64,000 bases of DNA from Hymenobacter cellulosilyticus (lineage in GTDB: Bacteria; Bacteroidota; Bacteroidia; Cytophagales; Hymenobacteraceae). Each line of letters begins with the position of its first letter. Within the stretch, counting starts at the first letter, position 1. This document shows, piece after piece, positions 25,258 to 34,230 of this stretch. The translations under genes and the position numbers were made by a program. Under the pieces are notes generated by a model that saw nothing but the letters and a program-made list of their open reading frames with translations, ran no database searches and had not been told where the DNA came from. Location of the stretch: contig NZ_CP095046.1 in NCBI RefSeq assembly GCF_022919215.1, positions 5,508,501 through 5,572,500 on the forward strand, in the 5' to 3' direction.

Positions 25258-27630
25258 TTACAGCTTGATGCTGTCGGGCACGGCGGCGCCTTCGGTATTT
25301 AACTGCTCCAGCAGGTTGTCGGTGGCAATGGTGTCCACGGGCTCAGCGCGGCGGCGGCGCGGCTCCGACTCCGTTACGCAGATGTACTTCTTCGTGATTT
25401 TGGAAGCTGGCTTGGGGAACGGGCCCATGGTGATATCCAGCTCTTCGTCCTTGTAAAGCTTTTCCATGTAGGTGCCGAAGATGGGCAAAGCCATGCGGCC
25501 GCCTTCCCCCTGCTGGGAGCCGTAGAAATGGATACTACGGTCTTCGCCACCTACCCAAACGCCGGTCACGAGGTCCTTGGTGACGCCCATGTACCAGCCG
25601 TCGGAGTAGTTGGAAGTAGTGCCGGTCTTGCCGCCAATCTGATTGTCCTTTTTCCAGAGGTCGTACTCCCACAAAGCCTGCGAGGTGCCGCCGGGCTCGT
25701 CCATGCCGCCGCGCAGCATGTAGAGCATCAGCCAGGCCGTTTCGGACGGAATAGCACGCTTCTGCTTGGGGTCGAACTGGTGAATAACGTTGCCGTTGCG
25801 GTCTTCGATGCGGGTGATAAATTGCGGCTCGCTCTGGAAGCCGTTGTTGACGAAAGTGCTGTAGGCATCCACCATTTCGTACACGTTCACGTCGCCGCCC
25901 GAGCCCAGACCGATGCTGGGCACCGGCAGCAGTGGGCTCTTAATGCCGACTTTGTGGGCGTACTTGGCCACGTTTTCCCAGCCTACCTTCTCGGTGAGCT
26001 GGGCCGTAACGGAGTTGACCGAGCGGGCCATGGCGTGGCGCAGCGTCATGTTGCTGCCGGTATATTCGCGGGTCACGTTGTCGGGCTGCCACTCCATATC
26101 CTTGCCATTTTCGACGTACTTAATCGTCACGCGCTGGTCCCGGATTCGGTCGCAGGGCGTGTAGCCGTTGTCGAGGGCGGTGAGGTAGACGAAGGGCTTG
26201 AAGGTGGAGCCGGCCTGGCGGCGGCCTTGCTTCACGTGGTCGTACTTGAAGAAGCGGTAGTTGATGCCACCCACCCAGGCCTTGACGTGGCCCGTGAAGG
26301 GGTCCATAGTCATCATGCCCGCGTGCAGGAAATGCTTGTAGTAAGCCAGCGAGTCGAGGGGCGAGAGAACGAGCGTGGTGTCGCCGTCACCTTTCCAGGT
26401 AAAGACCTTCATCGGGCGCTTGGCGTGCAGGGCCGAGTCGAGGCGGGCGGGCTGGCCTTTGTAGCGGGCGGCCAGCTCCTTATACAGCTCGGTGCGCTTG
26501 ATCTGAGTTTCGATAAAGCCGGGAATTTCCTTGCCCTCGTCATCCACCCAGGGGTTGCCGCCGCGGTTTTTCCAGAACCGGTCGAACTGCTGCTGCAGCT
26601 TTTTCATGCGGTCCTGCACGGCGTCCTCGGCGTGGGCCTGCATGCGGGAGTCGATGGTGGTGTAGATTTTCAGCCCGTCGCGGTACATGTCGTAGCCGTT
26701 GGCCTCGCACCACTTATTCACGAACTGACTCACGGCCCCGCGGAAGTAGGTATCGGGCCCATCGATATGCTTCTCGACGCGGTACTGCAGCACGATGGGC
26801 TGCTGCTGGAGCGAATCGGTGGCTTTGGCAGTCAGTACGCCGGCCTGGCCCATGCGCTCCAGCACCAGGTTGCGGCGTTTCAGGGCCGTTTCAGGGTGGA
26901 AGCGCGGGTTGAAGGCCGTGGGGTTGTTGAGCATGCCCACCAACATGGCAGCCTGCTCGGGCTTGAGGCTGTCGGGCGAGGTGTTGAAAAAGGTTTTAGC
27001 CGCGACTTTGATACCGAAGGCCTGGGAGCCGTACTCCACGGTGTTGAGGTACATTCGTAGAATTTCCTCTTTGGTGTAGCGCTTTTCCAGCTCCACGGCC
27101 GTCAGCCACTCCTTGGTTTTGCTGATCAGGGTGCTGACCAGGGGAATGTGGCCCAGTAGGCCCCGCTCACCGCGGCGGGTTTTGTAGAGGTTCTTGGCCA
27201 GCTGCTGGGTGATGGTAGAGCCGCCGCCGTTGCGGCCGCCGCCGGCTACGGCCCGGGCCAAAGCCGTAAGGTCGATGCCGGAATGCTCGTAGAAGCGGAT
27301 GTCTTCGGTAGCAATAAGGGCCTTGACCAGCAGAGGCGAAATCTGGTTGAATGGCACCGGGGAGCGGTTTTCCCGGAAGTATTTGCCAATCAGTACGCCG
27401 TCGGCGGTGTAGAGCTCGGAAGCCTGCTCCACCTTGGGACTCTCCATTTCCTCCAGGCTCGGCGACTTGCCGAACAGAAACAGAAAGTTGCTTTTTACCA
27501 GGATAGGATACAGCAGAAAAACGCCGACCGACACCACAAAAAGACCCCAGACGGCCCGCGAAACGAGGTTGGGCCAGCGGCGCTTGGGGGCAGTGGTCGG
27601 AGTGGGTTTCGGTTGTTCGGAAGCGGACAT
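25258..27630 (-). CDS. Class A penicillin-binding protein 1A
   Basis: 790 residues. Bifunctional peptidoglycan synthase: glycosyltransferase (GT51) plus transpeptidase, anchored by one membrane segment (AVWGLFVVSVGVFLLYPILV). GT51 motifs: ATEDIRFYEHSGIDLTALAR, GGSTITQQLAKNLY and KRYTKEEILRMYLNTVEYG. Transpeptidase motifs: STFK in RQAGSTFKPFVYL, SVN in ARSVNSVTAQL and KTGTT in IGGKTGTTSNY. The C-terminus is a short charged tail with RRRR. Start ATG 27630 with a TATATTTG -7 element about 50 bases upstream. Divergent from nothing; the small membrane protein genes follow upstream on the same strand. Confidence 0.95.
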   Translation of the reverse strand: MSASEQPKPTPTTAPKRRWPNLVSRAVWGLFVVSVGVFLLYPILVKSNFLFLFGKSPSLEEMESPKVEQASELYTADGVLIGKYFRENRSPVPFNQISPLLVKALIATEDIRFYEHSGIDLTALARAVAGGGRNGGGSTITQQLAKNLYKTRRGERGLLGHIPLVSTLISKTKEWLTAVELEKRYTKEEILRMYLNTVEYGSQAFGIKVAAKTFFNTSPDSLKPEQAAMLVGMLNNPTAFNPRFHPETALKRRNLVLERMGQAGVLTAKATDSLQQQPIVLQYRVEKHIDGPDTYFRGAVSQFVNKWCEANGYDMYRDGLKIYTTIDSRMQAHAEDAVQDRMKKLQQQFDRFWKNRGGNPWVDDEGKEIPGFIETQIKRTELYKELAARYKGQPARLDSALHAKRPMKVFTWKGDGDTTLVLSPLDSLAYYKHFLHAGMMTMDPFTGHVKAWVGGINYRFFKYDHVKQGRRQAGSTFKPFVYLTALDNGYTPCDRIRDQRVTIKYVENGKDMEWQPDNVTREYTGSNMTLRHAMARSVNSVTAQLTEKVGWENVAKYAHKVGIKSPLLPVPSIGLGSGGDVNVYEMVDAYSTFVNNGFQSEPQFITRIEDRNGNVIHQFDPKQKRAIPSETAWLMLYMLRGGMDEPGGTSQALWEYDLWKKDNQIGGKTGTTSNYSDGWYMGVTKDLVTGVWVGGEDRSIHFYGSQQGEGGRMALPIFGTYMEKLYKDEELDITMGPFPKPASKITKKYICVTESEPRRRRAEPVDTIATDNLLEQLNTEGAAVPDSIKL

Positions 27631-27679
27631 TCGGGACAGATATAGTCAGGAGGAGCCTGAGCTCCCGGCAACTGAAGTG

Positions 27680-27687
27680 CAAATATA
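27680..27687 (-). promoter_or_regulatory. -7 element for the PBP1A gene
   Basis: TATATTTG on the minus strand, about 50 bases before the ATG. No good TTG at the usual upstream distance. Confidence 0.5.
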
Positions 27688-27746
27688 CCAGTTAGCAGCG
27701 GCCCGATAAGCGGATGCCACCATTACGGCGCGGCTATTTGCACCTG

Positions 27747-28139
27747 CTAGCCCCTAGCGCCCAGCTCGGCGGACCGGCGAGTGGCCCAGGTAGCCAGCAC
27801 AATGAGCAGACCTTTGCCCGTATCCAGGGCCAGATTGTCGAGGCGGCCGTAGCCCAGGTATAGGCCCAGCCCGATGCCTATCCACCAGAACCCGAGCAGG
27901 TAGCACAGCGTGGGATACTGCGGCTGCCGACGCCACACCTGCCATAAGGCCACCGCATCTACCAAGGAGACAAATAGCAGCAGCCAGGCCAGCGCAAAGG
28001 CCATGAAGCGGGTATCGACGGTGGCTCCTACCCCGAATTTAGCTAAGACCAGATCAGGTGCCGCGAAGCCACCGGCGGTGAGCACAAGCTCTATAGCTAA
28101 GGCCAGAAACAGCAGAACAAGCAGCGCGGTACGGGCCAT
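27747..28139 (-). CDS. Small four-helix membrane protein
   Basis: 130 residues from ATG 28139; an in-frame TTG at 28151 is unlikely to be used. Four hydrophobic segments (TALLVLLFLALAIELVLTA; FMAFALAWLLLFVSLVDAV; about 85-105; about 112-125). No catalytic motif. CAACTTTG just upstream is a one-mismatch -7 element, giving a very short leader. Last gene of the minus-strand group of small membrane proteins but separated by 77 bases from the next, so it may be independent. Confidence 0.6.
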   Translation of the reverse strand: MARTALLVLLFLALAIELVLTAGGFAAPDLVLAKFGVGATVDTRFMAFALAWLLLFVSLVDAVALWQVWRRQPQYPTLCYLLGFWWIGIGLGLYLGYGRLDNLALDTGKGLLIVLATWATRRSAELGARG

Positions 28140-28216
28140 CGGGTGGGGCAAAGTTGACGGGTGGATCCGTAAGCTAAGAAAATTTGCGGCCTTGGGCCGA
28201 TGGCCTTTCCTGCTCC

Positions 28217-28552
28217 TTAAAGCTTAACAAGCAGCGCAATGATGCCTAATAAGGTTAAAATGGCTGCTCCGCCGTAGCCGATAATAGCGGCCAGACGCCA
28301 CAAGGCTTTCCAGAAAAAGCTTTCAACTTCCTCGGCGACTAACCACGCTATTCGCGCGGCCAACCAGGGCAAAAGCACACCGCAACCCATTGCGCCGACG
28401 ACGAAAAACGAGTTGGCTGAAGGCGTATTCGGCCATATCTCGTGACTAAATATCAGGTTGGCAAGGCAAAACACCAACCCGCCCAGCGCCCACCACAGCC
28501 GCCGCGGAGCCACGCGCAGCACTAGCCGCCCCAGATGCAGCAGCGTACTCAT
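28217..28552 (-). CDS. Small membrane protein (cluster member)
   Basis: 111 residues, three hydrophobic segments (about 20-36, 48-68 and 90-108). ATG 28552 overlaps the stop of the preceding gene by four bases (ATGA), so translation is coupled. Unknown family. Short basic segment LRVAPRRLW near the N-terminus suggests the N-terminus faces the cytoplasm. Confidence 0.6.
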   Translation of the reverse strand: MSTLLHLGRLVLRVAPRRLWWALGGLVFCLANLIFSHEIWPNTPSANSFFVVGAMGCGVLLPWLAARIAWLVAEEVESFFWKALWRLAAIIGYGGAAILTLLGIIALLVKL

Positions 28553-29025
28553 GCGCCGGTTTCAAGCCAGCCGCTGCCCAGCACCAGCACCGCCACTCCG
28601 CAGCCCGCCACGACCAGGTGAAACAGCGTACCGAGCACGAATACAAAGGCGCCGCGCATGCCCTGCAGCTCGATGCTGTGGCCCAGTCGCCACATGGGCG
28701 CGGTTGTATAGCGGGCTACTAGCACGTTGGCCACCAGCATCAGGGCCAGGGCGCTCCAGTCATTGTATACCAGTTCAGCCAGCCACTGTCCGGTTTCGGA
28801 GGCGCGGTGGCCGGCCTGGTAAAAGTCGGGGAGCTGCAGCCAAAGCCAGAGCACGGCCACTACGGCCACCAGAATACCCAGGCTACGGCCGGCGGAAGGC
28901 CATTTGACGGAGGCAGGATTCGGTAGGGGTTTCATACGCTGGGAGCTATGCAAAAAGCAGGTGGGCGGTGGTATCAATCCCACAGGATGCAGGTGCGGAC
29001 TTTGCCGTTCGGTAGTAGGTTTCAT
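28549..29025 (-). CDS. Small membrane protein (cluster member)
   Basis: 158 residues from ATG 29025, which overlaps the stop of the gene upstream by four bases (ATGA). An internal ATG at 28935 (MKPLPNPASVKW) would give 128 residues and is a serious alternative, because the first 30 residues are Pro/His-rich and low in structure. Three hydrophobic segments follow (SLGILVAVVAVLWLWLQL; ALALMLVANVLVARY; GAFVFVLGTLFHLVVAGCGV). Its own stop overlaps the next start. Family not recognised. Confidence 0.5.
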   Translation of the reverse strand: MKPTTERQSPHLHPVGLIPPPTCFLHSSQRMKPLPNPASVKWPSAGRSLGILVAVVAVLWLWLQLPDFYQAGHRASETGQWLAELVYNDWSALALMLVANVLVARYTTAPMWRLGHSIELQGMRGAFVFVLGTLFHLVVAGCGVAVLVLGSGWLETGA

Positions 29026-29426
29026 TCGGGAGTTGTGGTGGGTGCAGGGGAAACCGAACCCAGGTTTTCGATTAGGCCGGCGAGACTGATAAGGCAGCCC
29101 AGCAGGTAGCCCACGGCTAGGCCCGCGCCCCATTCGTGCAGCTCGTTTTGCATATCGGCCGACATAAACAGCAGGCCGCAGCAGAGCTCATGGACTAGCG
29201 TAATTGCCCAGTGCGTCGCGGCTGACTGGCGGCGGCCCTTGCCGCGGACCAGCTTCCAGCGCAGGAAGTAGAGCACAAGGCCGGGAATGGCAATACCGCA
29301 CAGCACCCCAAACAAAAGCAGGATGTTCATGCCGAGGATGGTTAGGGTGTCCTTAAGTTGCTGGGCCCCGGCCAGCCAGCGGCCCGTAGTAGATATTTCA
29401 GCCGGCGCGGCTATGGTGGTAGTCAT
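29022..29426 (-). CDS. Small membrane protein (cluster member)
   Basis: 134 residues from ATG 29426. Hydrophobic segments at about 29-53 (LGMNILLLFGVLCGIAIPGL), 72-90 and 100-120, with a basic loop (RWKLVRGKGRRQS) that should be cytoplasmic. Pro/Thr-rich C-terminal tail. Unknown family; overlaps the next gene by four bases. Confidence 0.6.
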   Translation of the reverse strand: MTTTIAAPAEISTTGRWLAGAQQLKDTLTILGMNILLLFGVLCGIAIPGLVLYFLRWKLVRGKGRRQSAATHWAITLVHELCCGLLFMSADMQNELHEWGAGLAVGYLLGCLISLAGLIENLGSVSPAPTTTPE

Positions 29427-29451
29427 AAGCAGAGAAATGAGGAAGAAATAA

Positions 29452-29688
29452 TTACAGGCTGGCCAGAATGTCGGCGCCCTGGGGCGACCAGATGGTCATG
29501 AGTAGGAACACGGCCCCCAGCAGCAGAGCCAGCACGGCGCTGGCCACGGGCAGCACCAGATACAGCAGGCGCTGCCGGCGCACGTCGGGTGAGGCGGCCC
29601 GCTCCTGCCAGGCCAGCACCAGGGCCAGTAGCAGTACGCCCCCGGCGCAGAGCAGCACCATGAGCAGGCTTAAAGCGAATTGTATCAT
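29452..29688 (-). CDS. Two-helix small membrane protein (cluster member)
   Basis: 78 residues. Two hydrophobic helices (FALSLLMVLLCAGGVLLLAL and YLVLPVASAVLALLLGAVFL) joined by a basic loop (ERAASPDVRRQRL). No recognised family. Lies 25 bases before the next minus-strand gene. Confidence 0.55.
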   Translation of the reverse strand: MIQFALSLLMVLLCAGGVLLLALVLAWQERAASPDVRRQRLLYLVLPVASAVLALLLGAVFLLMTIWSPQGADILASL

Positions 29689-29719
29689 AGAGTATGTTGG
29701 AAAAGAGGAAATAATCCTG

Positions 29720-30127
29720 TCAGCTGTACCACGGCCGGCCGTCGTCGGCGACGCTCAACAACCAGTAGAGCAGCAGTAGCACATTCAGCGCCCACCACGC
29801 CACGCGCAGCAGCTCTAGCGCCACCCACCACGTCAGGGCCAGGAGTCGGAGCCAACCGGCTTCGAGTACATTGCCTGGTCCTACCCCCGGCCAGGCCGCC
29901 GGAATGGCCTGTTGTGATACCAGCACGCACCCCAGCACCAAGCACATGAGCAGAATTAGCAGTAGCCCACTGCCACCACTTTGGCCCATCATGAAGCAGT
30001 TGCCCTGTTCTGCACACAGGTACCAGACCAGCGTGCAAGCTGCCATACAAGCTGCCGTATAGCCAAAGCTGTAGCGCAGCCACCGGGCTAGGCTTGGACT
30101 GGACTGGGGTTTAACTGCTTTCGACAT
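29720..30127 (-). CDS. Small Cys-containing membrane protein (cluster member)
   Basis: 135 residues from ATG 30127. Three hydrophobic stretches (about 20-38, 52-75 and 95-122). Several Cys occur near the first two (AACMAACTLVWYLCAEQGNC). Trp-rich C-terminal helix. Unknown function. 44 bases after the stop of the DUF4153-type gene, so the whole group could be read from the promoter at 32829-32858. Confidence 0.55.
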   Translation of the reverse strand: MSKAVKPQSSPSLARWLRYSFGYTAACMAACTLVWYLCAEQGNCFMMGQSGGSGLLLILLMCLVLGCVLVSQQAIPAAWPGVGPGNVLEAGWLRLLALTWWVALELLRVAWWALNVLLLLYWLLSVADDGRPWYS

Positions 30128-30171
30128 CAGCGCATATGTTGGCGTGGGCAGCGCCTAAGCTGGAAGAGCCG

Positions 30172-31803
30172 CTACTGCTGAACTGTAGCATGGGCTTCGA
30201 AATACTGCGCGGCCCGGTAGTCGGCCCAAGTGTAGCTGGGCCAGTGGCGCCGGGCCTGCTGGGCCCGGAACTGCCGGATGCGGCTTTGCAGCTGCTCTCG
30301 GGCGTCGGCCTCGGGCAGCGGAACCCAGGTGTTGTAGTTGTTCTCCTGCACCAGCCGGCGGCCGCTCAGCGAGGCCTGCCGGGCCGCCAGTTCGGGCAGT
30401 ACCCGGTCGGGCATGTCGAGCAGGAATCCATAATCCACTTTCGCGAAGCGCGCTTGCAGGTTGTAGCGGGCAATCCAGATTTCCCAGTTGCCGCAGGCCA
30501 GCAGCACCATCACGGCGTAAGCGGCCAGGGCGTTGAGGCGGAACAGGGCGTAGGCCGAGCGGCGCTGCCAGATTTTGAGCAGCACCGTAGCCAGCCCGAA
30601 AAAGGTCAGCAGCAGGAAGCCGTACACACCGATGCGCTTGTAAGCCAGGCCCGTGTACTGGATGTAGTAGTAGTTGCGCAGCCCCACCGACACGGCCAGC
30701 ACCGCGTTTTGCAGCACCCACACCGTGGCGGCGCGGCGCAGCAAGGGCAAACCGGGCTGGTAGAAGTTCAGGTTGCGGCGGAAAAACCACAGCACAATGC
30801 CCATGGCTACCAGAATGCTCAGAATCAGCACGTAGGTGCCTTCGTGCACAAACTGGGTGAGGTCGAAGCCCGGGGTCGGCACGAAGCCAAACCAGATCCA
30901 GCGGATATCAATGACGTTGACAACCAGCAGCAGCACGTTGACCAACCCAATCAAACTCAGGGCCATCAGGTACTCCTTGCGCAGGTCCAACACATGAAAC
31001 GTCTTGGCGCGGAAATCGGGGCGGCGCACTGCAAACGAGGCCACCCGGTCCCGGCTGCGGCGCACAAACTCCCCGAAGCGCGACTCCTGGTCGGCGAAAA
31101 AATGCACCGGAATGATGAAGATGGCCCCGGCCGTGAGCACCAAGCCCAGGGCGAAAAACAGCAGGTGCAGCACCGACGGCCACGCAAAAATCTGGTCCAG
31201 GAACTCGCCAATAGCATCTAGTAGCCGGCCCGCTAAGTCGTTGTACTTCGGGTTGGCAATAGCGAATAGCACGTGAAATACCAGCAGGGCAGCCAGCGGC
31301 ACCACCAGCAAACGGCCATAGTAGCGCGTGCGGCTTACGCGCCCATCCAGGTTACGGGGCAGGCGTACAAACTGGGTGAGGCGCTGGGTGGCCGGCAGCA
31401 GGTTACTGAGGCCCGTGAGCAGAGCGTAGCCTACCAGCTTGAGGTGAGCCTGATTTACGTAGCCCAGCCAGATGGCCAGGGAAGCCACGGCACTCAGCTG
31501 GGCCGCGCCCGAGCCGTACACGGCCACCATCAGGGCGCTGAGTACGGTGCCGCCCAGCGTCAGCCAGAAGTACCCCGAGCGCCACACGGCCGAGTGCCGG
31601 GGCAGGCCCGCCAGCACTCCGCCCACCACAAATACGGTGTAGAGCAGCATATTCAGGGCCATGCGCTCCTGCCAGAACAGGACGTCGAACAGAATGGCGC
31701 CCACCGGCAGCAGCAGCTTTTGCAGGGCAGTGAGCGGGAAAGGCTGAGCGGCCGGGCGGCTGGCCGCCGGCCATTCGGCGGCTGCCGAGGTTAGAGTTGT
31801 CAT
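30172..31803 (-). CDS. DUF4153/DUF4173-type polytopic membrane protein
   Basis: 543 residues with about ten hydrophobic segments and an Ala/Pro N-terminal tail. The arrangement, with an early helix block, a cytoplasmic loop of about 60 residues (SRFGEFVRRSRDRVASFAVR), more helices, and a soluble C-terminal domain of about 100 residues (QARFAKVDYGFLLDMPDRVL), fits the DUF4153/DUF4173 families, which have no established function. It follows the winged-helix regulator gene on the same strand and is probably one of its targets or its operon partner. Confidence 0.65.
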   Translation of the reverse strand: MTTLTSAAAEWPAASRPAAQPFPLTALQKLLLPVGAILFDVLFWQERMALNMLLYTVFVVGGVLAGLPRHSAVWRSGYFWLTLGGTVLSALMVAVYGSGAAQLSAVASLAIWLGYVNQAHLKLVGYALLTGLSNLLPATQRLTQFVRLPRNLDGRVSRTRYYGRLLVVPLAALLVFHVLFAIANPKYNDLAGRLLDAIGEFLDQIFAWPSVLHLLFFALGLVLTAGAIFIIPVHFFADQESRFGEFVRRSRDRVASFAVRRPDFRAKTFHVLDLRKEYLMALSLIGLVNVLLLVVNVIDIRWIWFGFVPTPGFDLTQFVHEGTYVLILSILVAMGIVLWFFRRNLNFYQPGLPLLRRAATVWVLQNAVLAVSVGLRNYYYIQYTGLAYKRIGVYGFLLLTFFGLATVLLKIWQRRSAYALFRLNALAAYAVMVLLACGNWEIWIARYNLQARFAKVDYGFLLDMPDRVLPELAARQASLSGRRLVQENNYNTWVPLPEADAREQLQSRIRQFRAQQARRHWPSYTWADYRAAQYFEAHATVQQ

Positions 31804-31855
31804 GGTATATTTTATTTAAAAGAACTTTGTATTTCAAAGTTGAAAGACAAAAAAA

Positions 31856-32155
31856 CTACGCCGAGCCGCGCAGTAATTTTTCGAGGGCCGTTAGATGGTC
31901 CTGAAAAGCCGATTTTCCTTCTTTCGAGGCCTGATACGTCGTGTTGGGCTTCTTGCCTACAAACTGCTTATTGACCAGCACATACCCCGCTTTTTCCAGG
32001 GCCGACACGTGGCTGGCCAGGTTGCCGTCGGTCAAGTCGAGGGCATCTTTCAGCTCATTAAAGCTCACGGTTTCGTTGGCCATAAGCACTGCCATGACGC
32101 CCAACCGCACCCGGTTGTCGAAAGCCTTATTGAGCGTATGGATGAGGTGTTTCAC
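31856..32155 (-). CDS. Winged-helix transcriptional regulator (HTH_34-like)
   Basis: 99 residues from GTG 32155, whose GTGA overlaps the stop of the gene before it. Whole-length winged helix: LNKAFDNRVRLGVMAVLMAN, VSFNELKDALDLTDGNLASH (recognition helix), VSALEKAGYVLVNKQFVGKK and the wing YQASKEGKSAF. This is the PF13601-type, MarR/PadR-like fold. In Bacteroidota such proteins are typically encoded beside membrane proteins, as here. It probably controls its own operon; no effector domain is present. Confidence 0.85.
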   Translation of the reverse strand: MKHLIHTLNKAFDNRVRLGVMAVLMANETVSFNELKDALDLTDGNLASHVSALEKAGYVLVNKQFVGKKPNTTYQASKEGKSAFQDHLTALEKLLRGSA

Positions 32156-32805
32156 AGCGTAGGCCGCGGGGCCCGTTCGTAGCGGTTGTACATAACTAAG
32201 CCGTAGCCGATATGGCCCAGCCCGAAACCCAGAGCGAAGAAAATCAGGCCCCAGCCGGGCAGCAGCACAGCCACCAGGCCCAGGCCCATCTGGGTGAGGC
32301 CCAGCAGCCGGATTTCGTCGAGGGTGTATTTGCTGGCGTTGAGCAGGGCCAGGCCGTAAAACAACAGCAAGCCCGGCACCACGAACGACGCCGCGCCGCG
32401 AAGATACAACCCCACGCAGAACAAGCCGCCTGCGACCAGCGGAATGGCCAGGCTCAGGGCCAGCCGGCGGGCCGGGGCATCCCACAGCGTGCGGCCTTCC
32501 TGGGCGGCCCGGCGCCAGGTAAAGTAGAAGGCTACCAGCAAGGCCAGCGCAATCATGACGACGGCCAAGCCCAGCAAAAAGGGCAGCGCCGCCTGCCGGT
32601 CGGCCTCCGAGCCTTCCATCAGACGCAGAAAGCCCCGGGTGCCAAAGTGGGTTTGCAGATACCAGTGCCCCACAGCCGCCCCGGCCAGCGCCACCACGCC
32701 CGCCCCTACCCCCGACAGGCCACTGAGCGACAAGAAGCGGGAAGACCGCTCCATAATGGCGCGAATCTCGGTGAGTTGAGCGAGTGGATCAGTAGCTGGC
32801 TTCAT
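32152..32805 (-). CDS. Membrane partner of the winged-helix regulator
   Basis: 217 residues from ATG 32805; the frame opens at 32853 but the promoter at 32829-32858 excludes that start. An N-terminal soluble helix (LAQLTEIRAIMERSSRFLSL) precedes six hydrophobic segments ending in LPGWGLIFFALGFGLGHIGY. The start RAIMERSSRFLSLSG-LSGV is typical of a family of regulator-linked membrane proteins in Bacteroidota without known function. Translation is coupled to the regulator by the GTGA overlap, so the two are made in fixed ratio. Confidence 0.75.
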   Translation of the reverse strand: MKPATDPLAQLTEIRAIMERSSRFLSLSGLSGVGAGVVALAGAAVGHWYLQTHFGTRGFLRLMEGSEADRQAALPFLLGLAVVMIALALLVAFYFTWRRAAQEGRTLWDAPARRLALSLAIPLVAGGLFCVGLYLRGAASFVVPGLLLFYGLALLNASKYTLDEIRLLGLTQMGLGLVAVLLPGWGLIFFALGFGLGHIGYGLVMYNRYERAPRPTL

Positions 32806-32828
32806 GTCTTTCAGAGCACTTTGTAATG

Positions 32829-32858
32829 CAAAGCTAATAGAGAAATGATACATTGCAA
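32829..32858 (-). promoter_or_regulatory. Promoter of the regulator/membrane-protein operon
   Basis: On the minus strand TTG (32858-32856) and TAGCTTTG (32836-32829) are separated by 19 bases: a close consensus match. Confidence 0.7.
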
Positions 32859-32896
32859 GCCTTTCCTACTGAACATTTTTCAAGCTCTGCCATTCT

Positions 32897-33400
32897 ATGA
32901 CTTACTCCGCTCCCTTTAGTGCCAACCGCTGGCGTGCCCTGAGTCGCATAATGCTGGCTACGTTAAGCCAGTATCTGCTTATTCTCATTGTTGGGGCGCT
33001 GCTGTGGATACCTTTATCGGCTGATTTCAGAGGCAGTAATGCCGAGCAGACCGAGTTAGCCGAGGCTCTGGAGAATTTGCAGGCAACCTTGGCCTTTTTA
33101 TTCTGTATGGCCTTCAATTTTTCCTGGCCGGTATTCTTTATTCTGCTGCTGACACTTGGACTCTTGCGGGGCTACGGACCCAGCTGGCCGGCCTGGCAGC
33201 GCTGGCTCCTACTGCTGGCGGGCATAACCCTGAGTGCATTTCTACCCGTACCCTACGTACGGGCAGCCTGGTCCGAACTACTCGACGTGAGCTTAGGCTG
33301 GGCTTTGGAGGTCTGCCGACCCTGGATGTTGGCGGCTTACCTGGTGACGCTGTGGTCTAACCGAAAATACCTGCGTTCTGCATTCCCTTCTCCCTCCTAA
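32897..33400 (+). CDS. Membrane protein of unknown function
   Basis: 167 residues. Four hydrophobic segments (LSQYLLILIVGALLWIPLSA; FLFCMAFNFSWPVFFILLLT; WLLLLAGITLSAFLPVPY; WALEVCRPWMLAAYLVTL). No recognised family. Divergent from the regulator operon and followed nine bases later by the methyltransferase gene, so it may be the first gene of a group that runs to 35814. Confidence 0.6.
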   Translation: MTYSAPFSANRWRALSRIMLATLSQYLLILIVGALLWIPLSADFRGSNAEQTELAEALENLQATLAFLFCMAFNFSWPVFFILLLTLGLLRGYGPSWPAWQRWLLLLAGITLSAFLPVPYVRAAWSELLDVSLGWALEVCRPWMLAAYLVTLWSNRKYLRSAFPSPS

Positions 33401-33408
33401 ACCTCCGC

Positions 33409-34197
33409 ATGCGCCTGCGCCTTCAGCTATTCGAATTTGAGGACCTGCCCTGGTTTCCCGGCGTTATCCGGGCGGGCATGATGGACTACCTGCGCTTTAT
33501 GATCAGCGTCCTGGATACGTATAAGCCCATCGTGCCGCTGCTGCGGGAAGCCCTACAAGCTACGGGGCAGCAGCGGCTGGTGGAACTGGGGGCTGGGGCC
33601 GGGGGCGGCACCGAGGGCGTCACGCTGGCCCTGCGGCAGTACCCCGAGCTGCGGGAGCTGCAGGTCACGCTCACCGACTTGTACCCCCAGCCGGCCGCCT
33701 GGCAGCTGCTGGCCGAACGCAATGCCCCGGCCATTGACTTCGAGCCCACGCCGGTTGATGCCCTGGCGGTGCCGCCGACGTTGACTGGCTTTCGCACAAT
33801 ATTTTCCGCTTTTCACCACTTCTCCCCGACTGCCGCCGAAGCCTTACTGGCCGATGCCGTGCGGCAGAACGCGGGCATAGGCGTATTCGAAGGAGCGGGC
33901 AAGCACTGGCTGGAAATCCTGCTGGCCTGGACGGTGCTGCCCGTGGCCCAGCTGCTGATTACGCCCTTTATCCGCCCCTTCAGCCTAACCCGGCTGCTAT
34001 TTACCTACCTGATTCCGCTGATTCCCCTGTTTACCATATGGGACGGCACCGTGTCTATTCTGCGCATGTACCCGCCCGAGCAGCTGCTGGCCCTGGCCCG
34101 CCGCGCCGACCCTGAGCAGCGCTTTGAGTGGCAGGCGGGCAAGGTGCGGCACAGCTGGGGCCCGGAAGTAACCTACCTGATTGGCCGGCCGCGGTAA
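33409..34197 (+). CDS. Class I SAM-dependent methyltransferase
   Basis: 262 residues. SAM-binding motif I is LVELGAGAGGGTEGVTL, with the acidic end of strand 2 in VTLTDLYPQPAAW and a motif near TIFSAFHHFSPTAAEALL. After the Rossmann core there is a hydrophobic region (LAWTVLPVAQLLITPFIRPF, LFTYLIPLIPLFTIWDG) suggesting membrane association. Substrate unknown. Next to a UbiA-type prenyltransferase gene, so a lipid or quinone substrate is plausible but unproved. Confidence 0.8.
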   Translation: MRLRLQLFEFEDLPWFPGVIRAGMMDYLRFMISVLDTYKPIVPLLREALQATGQQRLVELGAGAGGGTEGVTLALRQYPELRELQVTLTDLYPQPAAWQLLAERNAPAIDFEPTPVDALAVPPTLTGFRTIFSAFHHFSPTAAEALLADAVRQNAGIGVFEGAGKHWLEILLAWTVLPVAQLLITPFIRPFSLTRLLFTYLIPLIPLFTIWDGTVSILRMYPPEQLLALARRADPEQRFEWQAGKVRHSWGPEVTYLIGRPR

Positions 34198-34230
34198 GAG
34201 TGGTAAAGGCTTACAACCTACATTTGCCCT

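Noticed and set aside
25528..27060. Open frame of about 510 codons opposite PBP1A
   Set aside because: Antisense shadow of a gene with all catalytic motifs; no start signal or family.
30136..31221. Open frame of about 360 codons opposite the DUF4153-type gene
   Set aside because: Gln/His/Gly-rich antisense shadow of a membrane protein with clear hydrophobic segments.
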